Source of the DNA: a virus
Virus record (IMG/VR): IMGVR_UViG_3300042890_002789
Span: 1-28,370 of that record
Direction: 5' to 3' (one strand)
Length of the DNA: 28,370 bases
The first letter of the stretch is position 1, and each line of letters begins with the position of its first letter. The notes under the pieces were generated by a model. The model was not told the DNA's origin, ran no database searches, and saw only the letters and a list, made by a program, of their open reading frames with translations. Below, one piece after another: positions 7,552 through 15,318 of this stretch. Made by a program: the position numbers and the translations under genes.

Positions 7552-8750
7552 GAAAACTATACTACATGGGCTTGGAAAGTTACGAAGCCCGTTACACCCT
7601 ACAACTGACAGAATGGAACCGACGTGTGTTTGACCGCAGAGGTCTTGACGTTGTGTACGTTCCGGGTACAACTATTGACAATAGTCAAGCTATTTCGGTA
7701 GGACAGGTGCTGGACGCACATGGACGCAGTTATTTTGGCATGAGCCAAATGATGAACCTGGTTCAGTTAATGAAAAACGGAGAGGTCACATATGAAGATG
7801 TTATCTACTTTGAAGACATGTTTCAACCCGGAATTGAGTCCCTTCCTTACATATTTGATCAGATCCCTGCTGATCAGCGGCCTCGTGTGTACGTGCGCTG
7901 TCTTGCTCAGTCCATTGATCCTGATGACTTCGTACATGTATGGGGTATGGCAAAATGGATGGGACTCTACGAACAAATGGTTAATGAGTTTGTGGACGGA
8001 GTTCTTGCCACCAACGAAGAGATGGTTGCTCATATGCGTATTGCCGGCTGGAGTGCTTCTATATACAATATCAGTGGGTTGGCATTTGGCAAAGAGGAAG
8101 TTCTAGAACGCATTGGCGGTGCAGATAATGTACAACCATTTAACAATCGTACACAACGTGTGGGATTTGCTGCAAGGTTTGATCAAGAAAAGCAACCTGA
8201 CTTTTATATGGACTTGATTGAGATGTGGCATGCGCAAGGTCCGTATCCTGTAGAATTTGCTATATTCTCCGGTGGGCCATTGCGTAGCAACAATCGAAAA
8301 TTTATAGATCGTGCAGATGATTTGGCCCGTCAAGGCAAGTTAAAAATTTACGATAATCTAAGCAAGAACGATTACTATGCTCTCCTTAACGATACTCGTG
8401 TGTTGTTTAACTGTGCTTTACAAGACTGGGTCTCCAACACTGTTAGCGAAGCAGATACCCTTGGAGCCAATGTACTATATCCTGCTTACCGCAGTTTTCC
8501 TGAGACTTTTGCAAATGACCCTAACAGGCTCTACATTCCTTGGAGCATAGATGATGCTTATACGAAACTGCATAATTTACTAGAACGCCCACATCATAAT
8601 ATGGGTTTGATTTCAGACTGGAATGACGGCACAATTGATCGGGTAGTCGATATCTTACAAGGCAACGGTGAGCAGTGGAATCGTAGTGGTAACAGATATA
8701 GAGATCATGTGCCGCATGAAAAATATCAAGTGGTAAAGGTTGAACAATGA
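7548..8750 (+). CDS. GT-B fold glycosyltransferase (GT4-like)
   Basis: Likely transfers a sugar from a nucleotide donor. The 400-aa protein has the GT4 layout. The C-terminal Rossmann domain opens with RVGFAARFDQEKQPDFYMDL (204-223), the counterpart of FVGRLxxEKG...L. It also has a FAIFSGG strand (237-243) and VSNTVSEADTLGANVLYPAY (295-314), the counterpart of the ExF...LEAMAxGxPVV nucleotide-sugar-binding region. The acceptor is unknown. Some T4-type phages use GT-B enzymes to glycosylate DNA, but overlap with a GalE-like gene downstream (4 bp) points equally to surface glycans. A 4-bp overlap also joins it to the upstream unknown gene. Confidence 0.75.
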   Translation: MRKLYYMGLESYEARYTLQLTEWNRRVFDRRGLDVVYVPGTTIDNSQAISVGQVLDAHGRSYFGMSQMMNLVQLMKNGEVTYEDVIYFEDMFQPGIESLPYIFDQIPADQRPRVYVRCLAQSIDPDDFVHVWGMAKWMGLYEQMVNEFVDGVLATNEEMVAHMRIAGWSASIYNISGLAFGKEEVLERIGGADNVQPFNNRTQRVGFAARFDQEKQPDFYMDLIEMWHAQGPYPVEFAIFSGGPLRSNNRKFIDRADDLARQGKLKIYDNLSKNDYYALLNDTRVLFNCALQDWVSNTVSEADTLGANVLYPAYRSFPETFANDPNRLYIPWSIDDAYTKLHNLLERPHHNMGLISDWNDGTIDRVVDILQGNGEQWNRSGNRYRDHVPHEKYQVVKVEQ

Positions 8751-9685
8751 TTATAGTAACAGGTGCGTCAGGATTTATCGGCGGAGTAATGTCATTGAAA
8801 TTAAAAGATGCAGGATATTCAGTTATCGGAATTGATCGCCGTCCGTGCCCAGATCATTTAAAATTTTGTTTTGATCAATTCATTGAGTCAGATTTTGTTG
8901 ATGTTTTAGAATTCATTGGCAATTCCGATGCCGATATCGTAATCCATTGTGCCGGTAGTAGTTTGGTTGGTCCTAGTGTGACCGACCCTAAAGAATACTA
9001 TAATAATAACATAGTTAAAACATTGGCATTATTAGACATCATGGTAAAGCATGCACCTGACACTAGACTTATGTTTAGTTCAAGTGCAGCAGTATACGGC
9101 ATACCTATTATGACACCTTGCAGTGAAGTTGATCCGTGCGAACCTATTAGCCCCTATGGTGAAACTAAACTGGCAATTGAATGGATATTGAAAGCATATA
9201 ATCGGGCGTATAATTTAGATTACATAGCGTTTCGTTATTTCAATGCAGCCGGCGCAGATACACTAGGACGGCACGGTCAAGAACCAGGTGCTACTCATAT
9301 TATTGCTCGTGCATTGGAAAGCATTAAAAATAAAACAGATTTTACTTTGTATGGAAACAATTATGAAACTCCTGACGGAACTTGTATTCGTGATTATGTT
9401 CACGTTGATGACATAGCATCAGCCCATATTGCGGCGTTTGATAGAAAAATACCAGCTGGAGTTTATAATATTGGCACTGATAGAGGTATTAGTAATTTAG
9501 AAATACTAAATGAAATTACAACTGTAACTGGTATTGAATTTCCTATAGTTTTTAAAGATAAAAGACCCGGAGATCCTGCAATATTAGTAAGTGAGGCCGA
9601 TAAATTCCAAAAGACAACAGGATGGCAATCTAAACACACACTTACAGATATTATTAGTCATGCATGGAAATGGTATAATTTATGA
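8747..9685 (+). CDS. galE: UDP-glucose 4-epimerase-like extended SDR
   Basis: Likely interconverts UDP-hexose C4 epimers (e.g. UDP-Glc/UDP-Gal), supplying donor sugars to nearby glycosyltransferases. GASGFIGG at 6-13 is the NAD-binding glycine motif. SSSAAVYG (111-118) carries the catalytic Ser, and Y137-GET-K141 is the YxxxK pair. FRYFNAAGAD (~162-171) and LYGNNYETPDGTCIRDYVHVDD (~202-223) are hallmark GalE segments. At 312 aa it is slightly shorter than typical GalE (~338). The start codon overlaps the previous stop by 4 bp and its stop overlaps the next gene. The gene is AT-richer than the 1.4-8.7 kb block. Other 4-epimerases of the same subfamily cannot be excluded. Confidence 0.82.
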   Translation: MIIVTGASGFIGGVMSLKLKDAGYSVIGIDRRPCPDHLKFCFDQFIESDFVDVLEFIGNSDADIVIHCAGSSLVGPSVTDPKEYYNNNIVKTLALLDIMVKHAPDTRLMFSSSAAVYGIPIMTPCSEVDPCEPISPYGETKLAIEWILKAYNRAYNLDYIAFRYFNAAGADTLGRHGQEPGATHIIARALESIKNKTDFTLYGNNYETPDGTCIRDYVHVDDIASAHIAAFDRKIPAGVYNIGTDRGISNLEILNEITTVTGIEFPIVFKDKRPGDPAILVSEADKFQKTTGWQSKHTLTDIISHAWKWYNL

Positions 9686-10704
9686 ATCCAAATCTATCAA
9701 ATAATCAGGTGTTTGCACAATTATTAAGTATACTGCCAGGAGAACATAAAAGATGTATTCCAATAGGTAGTCAGTTTCCTGATGATATTTTAAAAACACT
9801 GGATAAAATCACAGGCCCTGTTGACACTGTACTACTAACCAACGGAGATGTTTGGAGATATGTTGATACAACAGAAAAAATATTTAATCACCCTAATTTA
9901 AAAAATAAAAATATTTTTTTACAAACGTTGGGATACACCAACACTAAATTTGATGCTAGATGTTGGGAAATATCGTATCCATTATATTATTGGAGGATGC
10001 AAAAAACATTGAATCCGTTTACTAATAAGTCCAGCGGCCTGACATATGGATTTAGCTGCTTAAACAACACTGACAATATTCACAGAACATTATTAGGGTA
10101 TAATTTATATAAAAATAATTTATTAAATGATATTATTTTTTCACAGAATATTATAGGCGACAGCTATGCAATTACTCGAGTTGAGCAAGATGCAAAAATC
10201 TTAAATCTTGAACATTTTGAAAAATATAAAAGTTTATTGCCTATTCGATACATCGAGCCGCCTGACTCGGCGTCAGATGTAAATTTTGCTAACAACAATT
10301 TAATTAGTCATGATGCCTACACCAAGGCCTATTGTAATATTGTAACTGAATCTGAATGTGAAGAATATCCATACAGTAGAAACATAAGTATAAATGTCAA
10401 TACAGAAAAAAGTTATAAACCATTCCTGGCTGGGCAGGTCCCCATCATGCTGGCGCCTCGTGGACATATTGACTATCTCAAAGGATTAGGGTTTGAGATG
10501 ATGGAGGATTTACTACCAATGGGCTTTGATCAAATGCCAGTGCTGCAAAAGATTGAAAATATTATCACCACAGTGGCCAAGGGTAAAGATTTCATTGAAA
10601 ATTTTTATTTTAATCATTTAAGAGAAATTAAACACAACTATGAACTTATTAATAGTACCAAAGTTGAAGAACTGGTATATAAAAGAATTAAAGATATAAT
10701 TTGA
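9682..10704 (+). CDS. Glycosyltransferase-like hypothetical protein
   Basis: Probably a GT-B-like transferase, on limited evidence. The C-terminal region 219-275 reads NIVTESE... NVNTEKSYKPFLAGQVPIML...RGHIDYLKGLGFE. This resembles the donor-binding segment of GT10-like and related viral glycosyltransferases (TEKTxKPI..xxPFILxGxxGSLxxLxxLGF). Residues 118-150 (YGFSCLNNTDNIHRTLLGYN...) fit the central SCLNxxxRxHRxxLLxxL pattern of these proteins. No signal peptide is present. The gene is very AT-rich and overlaps the GalE-like gene by 4 bp, suggesting that the pair moved together. Confidence 0.55.
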   Translation: MNPNLSNNQVFAQLLSILPGEHKRCIPIGSQFPDDILKTLDKITGPVDTVLLTNGDVWRYVDTTEKIFNHPNLKNKNIFLQTLGYTNTKFDARCWEISYPLYYWRMQKTLNPFTNKSSGLTYGFSCLNNTDNIHRTLLGYNLYKNNLLNDIIFSQNIIGDSYAITRVEQDAKILNLEHFEKYKSLLPIRYIEPPDSASDVNFANNNLISHDAYTKAYCNIVTESECEEYPYSRNISINVNTEKSYKPFLAGQVPIMLAPRGHIDYLKGLGFEMMEDLLPMGFDQMPVLQKIENIITTVAKGKDFIENFYFNHLREIKHNYELINSTKVEELVYKRIKDII

Positions 10705-10713
10705 AAAATATAA

Positions 10714-11313
10714 ATGAGCTTTGATAAAATACTAAAATTTGAACAATCGTTGTCTGAGTTTACCGGCGCACCTTATGCAATCATGACGGATTGTTGCACC
10801 CATGCAATTGAGCTATGCCTGCGCTATGACCAAGTCAAGGAGTGTGAGTTAACTCCCTACACTTATTTAAGTATTCCTATGACCATGCATAAACTGGGCA
10901 TCAACTACACTTATCAAGATCACGAATGGCAACGCTGGGTTGGTGAATATCCCATTGTGGGCACACGTATTTGGGACAGTGCTCGAAGGTTGCAACACAA
11001 CATGTATCGTCCCGGAACCATGCAATGTCTAAGTTTTGGACACGGAAAACCTTTACATATAGGCCGCGGTGGTGCTATACTGTTAGATGATGAAAAGGCT
11101 TATAACACTATTCTGCAACAAAGATATGACGGCAGAAACTTGACAGTTAGTCCCTGGGAAACCCAAAAGACTTTTAGAGTTGGCTATCATTACAAACCTA
11201 CTATCGAAGAAGCGGAACAGGGACTGGCTTCATTAGAAGTTCTAAAAGAGCTGCAACCAGAACCTAAATTTGTTGCTTATCCAGATTTGCGAAATATTGT
11301 CATAATACCTTAA
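10714..11313 (+). CDS. Short DegT/DnrJ/EryC1-like PLP-dependent protein
   Basis: Resembles the large domain of sugar aminotransferases of the DegT/StrS family. TGAPYAIMTDCCTHAIELCL (17-36) matches the GxxxAxxVxSGTxALxLAL substrate/PLP loop. WDSARRL (87-93) replaces the EDAAxA motif. SFGHGKPLHIGRGGAILLDD (107-126) is the SFxxxKxLxxGEGG motif with K112 as predicted Schiff-base lysine. At 199 aa it is about half the usual 370-400 aa and ends after the large domain, so the C-terminal small domain is missing. It ends with a normal stop and good spacing, so this is either a naturally minimal enzyme or a decayed remnant. Its neighbour at 11323 is an oxygenase-like gene, 9 bp downstream. Confidence 0.65.
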   Translation: MSFDKILKFEQSLSEFTGAPYAIMTDCCTHAIELCLRYDQVKECELTPYTYLSIPMTMHKLGINYTYQDHEWQRWVGEYPIVGTRIWDSARRLQHNMYRPGTMQCLSFGHGKPLHIGRGGAILLDDEKAYNTILQQRYDGRNLTVSPWETQKTFRVGYHYKPTIEEAEQGLASLEVLKELQPEPKFVAYPDLRNIVIIP

Positions 11314-11322
11314 GCAAAAATC

Positions 11323-11859
11323 ATGCTATCTAAAATTCATATTGACATCGACTTTGGCATTTTTATAAATGCAGATTATACCACTCACTCTGGTAGTTGT
11401 ATTAAACATCAAGTTTACGAACTCACTGATGTACACAAAGAGTATGGCGGGTTTCCTAAATCATACTGCTTAGAAAATACACTAATACACCAACTTTGGT
11501 GGAGTCCGGAGCAAATTGATTACAACTCTATTGGAGAAAAACTTGGCATTGAAGTAGTTACAGTGAGTACAATTTTACAACCTCCTGGCTGCGTAGTTCC
11601 GTTGCATAGAGATACGTTTTATCAAATTAATAAAAAATATCCAGATCGAAAAGAGCGTAAAGTTAGGGCAAACATATATCTTGAAGATTATAAATTAGGC
11701 CATTTGATTCAATATCAATCTGATTCTGGGTACAGTACCGATGTTGACTGGAAAGCAGGTGATGGATTTATTTGGGATAACGAAGTACTGCATTTAAGTG
11801 CAAACGCAGGTATGCAAGACAAATATACATTACAGGTATCTGGATTTTTAAAGTCTTGA
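11323..11859 (+). CDS. 2-oxoglutarate/Fe(II)-dependent oxygenase-like protein
   Basis: Probable double-stranded beta-helix oxygenase. H95-R-D97 in VVPLHRDTFY gives the HxD iron motif. VRANIYLEDYKLGHLIQYQ (114-132) is the typical strand region. WKAGDGFIWDNEVLHLSANAG (143-163) supplies the distal iron histidine H157. The layout resembles aspartyl/asparaginyl hydroxylase-like and other phage 2OG oxygenases. At 178 aa it is minimal but complete. An obvious ribosome-binding site is lacking. Its substrate is unknown; hydroxylation of a sugar, a protein or DNA is equally possible. The folE promoter -35 overlaps its stop codon. Confidence 0.65.
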   Translation: MLSKIHIDIDFGIFINADYTTHSGSCIKHQVYELTDVHKEYGGFPKSYCLENTLIHQLWWSPEQIDYNSIGEKLGIEVVTVSTILQPPGCVVPLHRDTFYQINKKYPDRKERKVRANIYLEDYKLGHLIQYQSDSGYSTDVDWKAGDGFIWDNEVLHLSANAGMQDKYTLQVSGFLKS

Positions 11860-11884
11860 CTTTTAGATCTAAATACATTACAAT
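11856..11884 (+). promoter_or_regulatory. Sigma70-like promoter upstream of folE
   Basis: TTGACT (11856-11861), 17-bp spacer, TACAAT (11879-11884). This is a near-consensus housekeeping promoter whose predicted start (~11891) lies about 34 bp before folE. The spacer contains a perfect 12-bp palindrome, TTTAGATCTAAA (11862-11873), which could be an operator or chance. Confidence 0.55.
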
Positions 11885-11924
11885 TAACAAATGCCATCCA
11901 CGGCTATAACTCGGAGAACAATAA

Positions 11925-12761
11925 TTGACAAAAGAATTCACACCAGATTCAGTATTCCATTCAGATACAGATAACAAATTTGTACCAGACAAATTCGAAC
12001 CTCTAGGTAAAGAGGTGTACGTTAAAACAGAAACAGGCCTAGATGCCATGGCCGGAGATGGCGGCTATGAAGAATCATACCTGGGCAATGCCATTCGCTT
12101 TAAAATGCAACGTGATAAAAAACGTTTCTGGGCAGGTGATAACATCAGCGATTATGTTAGCGAAGCCGACAAAGATGTCCTAATCAACGAAGCCGCAGAA
12201 GCATTTGAACTAGTGCTGGATCGATTGCTCATTGATCGCGAAACCGATCCCAACTCAAAAGGCACAGCCAAGCGATTGGCCAAAATGTATTTTAACGAAA
12301 TAATGGCAGGAAGATATGAACCAGCACCCGACGCAACAGCATTTCCAAACGACAGCGAAGACCGATACACCGGAATGCTTGTGGTACGTAGTGAGCTTCG
12401 CAGTATGTGCAGTCATCACCACCAACCTGTCAGTGGCGTTGCTTATATCGGGATTCTTGCCGCTCAAAAGCTCATTGGCCTTAGCAAGTACACTCGTATT
12501 GCTCAGTGGTGTGCTCGTCGTGGCACACTACAGGAAGAACTGTGTAACGACATTGCAAGAGAAATTGAAAAGGCCACAGGTGCAACAGACCTAGGTGTTT
12601 ATATTCAAGCAGTACATGGATGTTGCGAAAACCGCGGCATCATGGCACACAGCAGTTTGACTCAAACTACAGTGCTAAAAGGTGCATTTAATACTGATCA
12701 AAGTACCAAAAAAGAGTTCTTTGATAATATCAAACTGCAACAAGAGTTTGCACCTAGATAA
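11925..12761 (+). CDS. folE: GTP cyclohydrolase I
   Basis: Converts GTP to 7,8-dihydroneopterin triphosphate, the first step towards 7-deazaguanines (and folate). The core is unmistakable. GTAKRLAKMYFNEIMAG (~113-129) matches the TPxRVAKxY helix. MCSHHHQPVSGVAYIGI (161-177) is the CxHHxxPFxGxxxxGY zinc/substrate motif, with C162 and H165. LIGLSKYTRI is followed by VYIQAVHGCCENRGI (225-239), where C233 completes the zinc site. The 278-aa length includes an N-terminal extension of roughly 80 residues beyond the bacterial enzyme. The start is TTG at 11925: an in-frame TAA lies immediately upstream and GGAG (11913-11916) sits 8 bp before, while the first in-frame ATG is codon 42. With QueD, QueE and DpdA in the window, the deazaguanine route is the best interpretation. 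Confidence 0.93.
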   Translation: MTKEFTPDSVFHSDTDNKFVPDKFEPLGKEVYVKTETGLDAMAGDGGYEESYLGNAIRFKMQRDKKRFWAGDNISDYVSEADKDVLINEAAEAFELVLDRLLIDRETDPNSKGTAKRLAKMYFNEIMAGRYEPAPDATAFPNDSEDRYTGMLVVRSELRSMCSHHHQPVSGVAYIGILAAQKLIGLSKYTRIAQWCARRGTLQEELCNDIAREIEKATGATDLGVYIQAVHGCCENRGIMAHSSLTQTTVLKGAFNTDQSTKKEFFDNIKLQQEFAPR

Positions 12762-12766
12762 TTTGG

Positions 12767-12795
12767 TTGACTTAAAAATAACTCTATTGTATAAT
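12767..12795 (+). promoter_or_regulatory. Sigma70-like promoter for the subtilase gene
   Basis: TTGACT (12767-12772), 17-bp spacer, perfect TATAAT (12790-12795). The predicted start near 12802 gives a short leader before GGGAG and the GTG start at 12826. This is one of the strongest promoters in the window and marks the protease as a separately expressed gene. Confidence 0.7.
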
Positions 12796-12800
12796 AGAGT
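12781..12800. repeat. 8-bp inverted repeat over the -10 box
   Basis: ACTCTATT and AATAGAGT form a perfect inverted repeat around a GTAT centre, covering the -10 element of the subtilase promoter. It could be a repressor operator. Its AT-rich composition means chance is also plausible. Confidence 0.4.
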
Positions 12801-12825
12801 ATCATAACTTTAATTGGGAGATTCC

Positions 12826-14850
12826 GTGAAAAAACTCATATTGGCCACTGTGGTGCTACATTCTGCACTGTGCGCGGCTCAAACAACCACCGCTTACAAC
12901 AGTCCGTATCTAGGCACACCTAGTACAGTATTCAGCACTGATCCCAATGCTTGGTCTCTTTTGCCACAGGCAAAAAACAATAGCAATTTGCTTGTTGGTG
13001 CCAACTATGCCTGGAGCCGTGGATGGACTGGCAAGGGCAGTACCATATTGATCATGGACACAGGTATTGATCTCAAAAGTCCGCAGTTTAGTGCGCCTGG
13101 AAAAATTGTAGCCACACTGGACCTGTCTGGCAAAGGCATACAAGATCGCCATGGTCACGGATCAAATGTAGCAGGTATTGCAGCAGGAGCAATGACTGCC
13201 ACTGGTGTTATGGGAGTGGCATTTGATGCCAATTTGGCCATTGCCAAACTCAGTGACAATGCTAATGTAACCAGCGGCAATGCCATCCGTGCTCTGAAAT
13301 GGGCCAACACTGTGAATTCCAATATTGTGGTGGCCAATTTCAGTGCCAACACCGGTTATTCTTCTGCGTACACTGCCAGCGTGACCAAGATAGCACCCGG
13401 AATATACAAGAGCAGTGATAAAAATTACGGCGGAGCAGCCTATTATAATTTAGAATCACCGCAAGCATGGGCATCTGTACTAAGTCCTAAAATGGTGCTA
13501 ACAGTCAGTGCAGGCAACCAAGGACGGCCCTATGTACAAAACCCGGCCACATTTGCCAATGCTACCAACGCCAATGGCAGTCTAGTGCTGAATGGCCAGA
13601 TGCTGGTGGTGGGCAATTGGAATTCAGGATTACAGAAAGTCGAAGGAAACACTGCCGGAACTGTGTGTAAAAATGTTGTAGCAGATGTGTGCAAAGACTT
13701 GTACAAAACATCTGATTTTTACATTCTTGCACCAGGTTCAGCAGTCAATGGCCCGGTGCCCACTTCGGTGAGCAAAACCGGATATAAAACCCTGTCTGGC
13801 TCAAGTCAAGCTGCACCAGCAGTGGCAGGTGCAGTGGCAATTATTAGTCAGTTATGGCCCTACATGACTGCCAGCAATCAGGTGCAGTTGTTGTTAAAAA
13901 CTGCCAACAAAAATTTACCCAACTATGATCCAAATATCATGGGGCAAGGCCTGCTGGATCTGGATCGAGCTACAAAACCACTAGGTAACCTTGCAATTTC
14001 AATGACCGGACGCACTGGAACTACCATGCCGCTTGCAGGTGGTATTGCAGTGAGCAATGTGTCAACTGCCGCAGTTGCCAAATTGAGTTCGGTCAGTGTG
14101 GTAGACAGTATGCAACGTGATTTCACAGTGAATTTGGCACCAGCAGTCAGCGCCAACACTATGATGCAAAATCCCATAATGATCAATGCTGATCCTGGAT
14201 CAAACTGGAGTGGTAGATGGACTGGCCTAACTGCAGGGCAGAATTTGCAAATGCCTATTTTGGCAACGCAGTCCGGCACCGACAGCACAGTTACTGTGGA
14301 CAGTCGAATGTTTGAACCTGATGCAAAATGGGCCAATCAACTGACCTTGACAAATAGTCAATACAATCCTTTTGTGAACTTATCTGGCATGTTTGGTCAA
14401 ACTAATTCGGCAACCACTGTGGAATACAGTCGACTATATCGGGCAGGTGATAAAGAAGGACGTCATACACTGCCACAAGGTTGGTGGGCTCAAGGCGGTA
14501 TCATGACCACCGTGATCAATTATAACACTGCAATGGTAACCAACATAACACCAATTGTGGCAGTGCATGGCATGGCCGGCTACCAATTGAATGATTGGAA
14601 TTTGTTTGCTGGGGTCAAACCCGTAGTGGCACATGGCCAAGTTACTCTGACTGCTCCTTCCAGTGTGGATGCTGACGGAAATATGAACTACAGTGAAATT
14701 CAAAATAAATTAACTGGCAAAACACCAATTGCCTATGCAGGTATAAAATATCAGCACAATTTTAAAGATGGTCAAATTGTGGGCGTTAGATCTGCAGTTG
14801 CAACAGATGGTAGTCGCAACGTAAAAGCTTATTATTCCTGGGTGTTTTGA
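12826..14850 (+). CDS. Secreted subtilisin-like (S8) serine protease with outer-membrane-type C-terminus
   Basis: Predicted exported protease. With GTG at 12826 (GGGAG RBS at 12816-12820), the N-terminus MKKLILATVVLHSALCAAQ is a classic signal peptide cleaved near residue 19. A TTG at 12814 would start within the RBS and add an acidic tetrapeptide, so I reject it. The S8 triad is complete: D78 in ILIMDTGID, H111 in HGHGSNVAGIAAG and S327 in LSGSSQAAPAVAG, with oxyanion N231 in SAGNQG. After the catalytic domain (~60-395), a beta-rich region runs to residue 674. The last ~130 residues alternate polar and hydrophobic residues and end YYSWVF, an outer-membrane barrel-like terminus, so this resembles a short autotransporter. 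It has its own strong promoter. A secreted host-modifying protease on a phage is unusual. It might alter host surface proteins, act in lysis or be a lysogenic-conversion cargo. Confidence 0.87.
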   Translation: MKKLILATVVLHSALCAAQTTTAYNSPYLGTPSTVFSTDPNAWSLLPQAKNNSNLLVGANYAWSRGWTGKGSTILIMDTGIDLKSPQFSAPGKIVATLDLSGKGIQDRHGHGSNVAGIAAGAMTATGVMGVAFDANLAIAKLSDNANVTSGNAIRALKWANTVNSNIVVANFSANTGYSSAYTASVTKIAPGIYKSSDKNYGGAAYYNLESPQAWASVLSPKMVLTVSAGNQGRPYVQNPATFANATNANGSLVLNGQMLVVGNWNSGLQKVEGNTAGTVCKNVVADVCKDLYKTSDFYILAPGSAVNGPVPTSVSKTGYKTLSGSSQAAPAVAGAVAIISQLWPYMTASNQVQLLLKTANKNLPNYDPNIMGQGLLDLDRATKPLGNLAISMTGRTGTTMPLAGGIAVSNVSTAAVAKLSSVSVVDSMQRDFTVNLAPAVSANTMMQNPIMINADPGSNWSGRWTGLTAGQNLQMPILATQSGTDSTVTVDSRMFEPDAKWANQLTLTNSQYNPFVNLSGMFGQTNSATTVEYSRLYRAGDKEGRHTLPQGWWAQGGIMTTVINYNTAMVTNITPIVAVHGMAGYQLNDWNLFAGVKPVVAHGQVTLTAPSSVDADGNMNYSEIQNKLTGKTPIAYAGIKYQHNFKDGQIVGVRSAVATDGSRNVKAYYSWVF

Positions 14851-14851
14851 T

Positions 14852-15247
14852 ATGAAGTACAACACATTAGAACAAGCACAACAAGCAGGTGTGGCACCGT
14901 GGGATGATGTTGTAAAAGAAGATTTCCATGTTGTGGTATTTCGTGATCGTTATCCAGTGACTGTTGGCCATTTGTTGTTTGTTCCAACACATAACACACC
15001 TGATGTAATCACTGAGGCATTCGGCGATGCTCTTAAAGAAGGAGAGCGCATGGTCACTGCAGGTGAATGTGATGCATTTAACATAGGTGTTAACATGGGA
15101 GAGGCTGCCGGACAAACAGTGATGTATCCACATGTGCATTTAATTCCTCGCCGGGTTGGTGACTGTGCTGACCCAGTTGGCGGCGTTCGAGGTGTGATAT
15201 TTGGCCAGGCAAATTACAAGAAAGCCGACTATCAGAATCCGGTATAA
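14852..15247 (+). CDS. HIT-family nucleotide hydrolase/transferase
   Basis: Member of the histidine-triad superfamily, which hydrolyses nucleotide phosphoramidates or dinucleoside polyphosphates. The active segment GQTVMYPHVHLIPRRVGD (~107-124) is the HIT signature; the first triad position is Tyr rather than His (YPHVH), a variant I believe is common in one bacterial and phage subgroup. FRDRYPVTVGHLLFVP (~30-45) and FNIGVNMGEAAGQ (~96-108) are the typical strand and loop. The 131-aa length is normal. The ATG is one base after the protease stop, so it is probably co-transcribed with the protease. Confidence 0.82.
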   Translation: MKYNTLEQAQQAGVAPWDDVVKEDFHVVVFRDRYPVTVGHLLFVPTHNTPDVITEAFGDALKEGERMVTAGECDAFNIGVNMGEAAGQTVMYPHVHLIPRRVGDCADPVGGVRGVIFGQANYKKADYQNPV

Positions 15248-15258
15248 GTAATTGTACC

Positions 15259-15305
15259 AGCAGCCTTTGGCTTTCATCCTGGTATACAAACTTCGCCATC
15301 TATGC
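15259..15305. repeat. Direct repeat copy 1 with hairpin, upstream of the PRMT-like gene
   Basis: About 47 bp that recurs at 16253-16300 with about 40 identical positions. It contains a two-step inverted repeat: outer TACCAG (15255-15260) / CTGGTA (15279-15284) and inner AGCC (15262-15265) / GGCT (15269-15272) around a TTT loop. It ends CTATGC immediately before unrelated sequence. Unlike copy 2, it is not followed by a TATAAT. Confidence 0.75.
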
Positions 15306-15318
15306 GGAACTTAAAAAC

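Noticed and set aside
10704-10716. T4-type late promoter (TATAAAT) before the DegT-like gene
   Set aside because: The sequence TATAAATG merges with the start codon itself, leaving no leader, in a very AT-rich stretch; chance is likely.
11891-11974. 27-codon ORF starting ATG 11891 before and overlapping folE
   Set aside because: No ribosome-binding site, basic low-complexity product, and it overlaps the better-supported folE start. It also begins at the predicted transcription start, so it is most likely chance.
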